Shown here in pieces: positions 5,062-5,169 of a stretch of 5,169 bases of DNA. Origin of the DNA: an uncultured Clostridia bacterium (lineage in GTDB: Bacteria; Bacillota; Clostridia; TANB77; CAG-508). Below the pieces are notes generated by a model, which had not been told where the DNA came from, did not search any database, and worked only from the letters and a program-made list of their open reading frames with translations. A program made the translations under genes and the position numbers. Numbering within the stretch: the stretch's first letter is position 1; each line of letters starts with the position of its first letter. The stretch lies in the NCBI GenBank assembly GCA_944393305.1, contig CALXZS010000102.1, forward strand, positions 1 through 5,169. The letters run 5' to 3'.

Positions 5062-5169
5062 TTAATTTTGCATATTTTCATTCTCTTCTCCGTATAAAAT
5101 ATCAAGCATTTCTTTAATCTCATCTTTGGATATTCCACTTATTTTAGCAATAGATACCGCTGTATCTAT
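5062..5169 (-). CDS. GntR-family (YtrA-like) transcriptional regulator, C-terminal end
   Basis: Only the last 35 codons are in the window; the gene continues beyond 5169 and stops at TAA 5064-5062. The visible residues include AVSIAKISGISKDEIKEML and then DILYGEEN. They match the short helical C-terminus of YtrA-subfamily GntR regulators, which have an N-terminal winged-helix domain and a small dimerisation tail. The DNA-binding domain is outside the window, so the family call rests on this tail and on context. Such regulators typically sit first in an operon with an ABC ATPase and ABC-2 permease and repress it, and the next gene here starts 22 bases downstream. The operator and promoter would be to the right of the window. 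Confidence 0.78.
   Translation of the reverse strand: MDTAVSIAKISGISKDEIKEMLDILYGEENENMQN

Noticed and set aside
1..5169. CRISPR array, insertion sequence, tRNA, rRNA or attachment site
   Set aside because: No regularly spaced direct repeats, transposase, terminal inverted repeats, or tRNA/rRNA-like segments could be seen on either strand.

Overview
The window is very AT-rich. It has strong Shine-Dalgarno sites (AGGAGG, AAGGAG), sigma-A-like promoters, ATA/AGA-rich codon use and U-tailed hairpin terminators. This points to a low-GC Bacillota, most likely a member of the Clostridia. That assignment is inferred from composition and gene families; there is no taxonomic marker in the window.

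Almost everything protein-coding lies on the minus strand, so the order of transcription runs from high to low coordinates. At the right edge (5169 down to 3440) is a drug/peptide-type ABC export cassette: the C-terminal end of a GntR-family (YtrA-like) repressor, an ABC ATPase, and an ABC-2 type six-helix permease. Below it (3405-3148) lies a broken gene. It is a piece of an antibiotic-resistance-type ABC-F ATPase carrying the H-loop, joined to an unrelated or unrecognised tail that runs straight into the ribosome binding site of a Maa/LacA-family sugar O-acetyltransferase (3143-2580). That gene is followed by a clear terminator (2465-2496).

Immediately after that terminator an extended -10 promoter (2433-2460) starts a compact three-gene operon. 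Its genes are a cytoplasmic transglutaminase-like protein with an intact Cys-His-Asp triad (GTG start), a 228-residue leucine-rich-repeat protein overlapping it by ATGA, and a previously unlisted 58-residue acidic small protein (593-417). The stop codon of the small protein lies in the loop of the operon's terminator hairpin (401-431). No gene in this operon has a signal peptide. Tight coupling suggests the three products act together, but no function is established.

On the plus strand, facing this operon, a perfect consensus promoter (TTGACA-17-TATAAT, 77-105) drives a region with no credible ORF. Its transcript can fold into a long nested structure: a 27-bp interrupted closing stem pairing 122-152 with 317-352, inner stems and several hairpins. 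It ends at the same hairpin the minus-strand operon uses. This is a good candidate for a structured non-coding RNA of about 230-320 nt. I could not assign it to a known class from sequence alone. The first 39 bases may hold the last codons of an upstream plus-strand gene.
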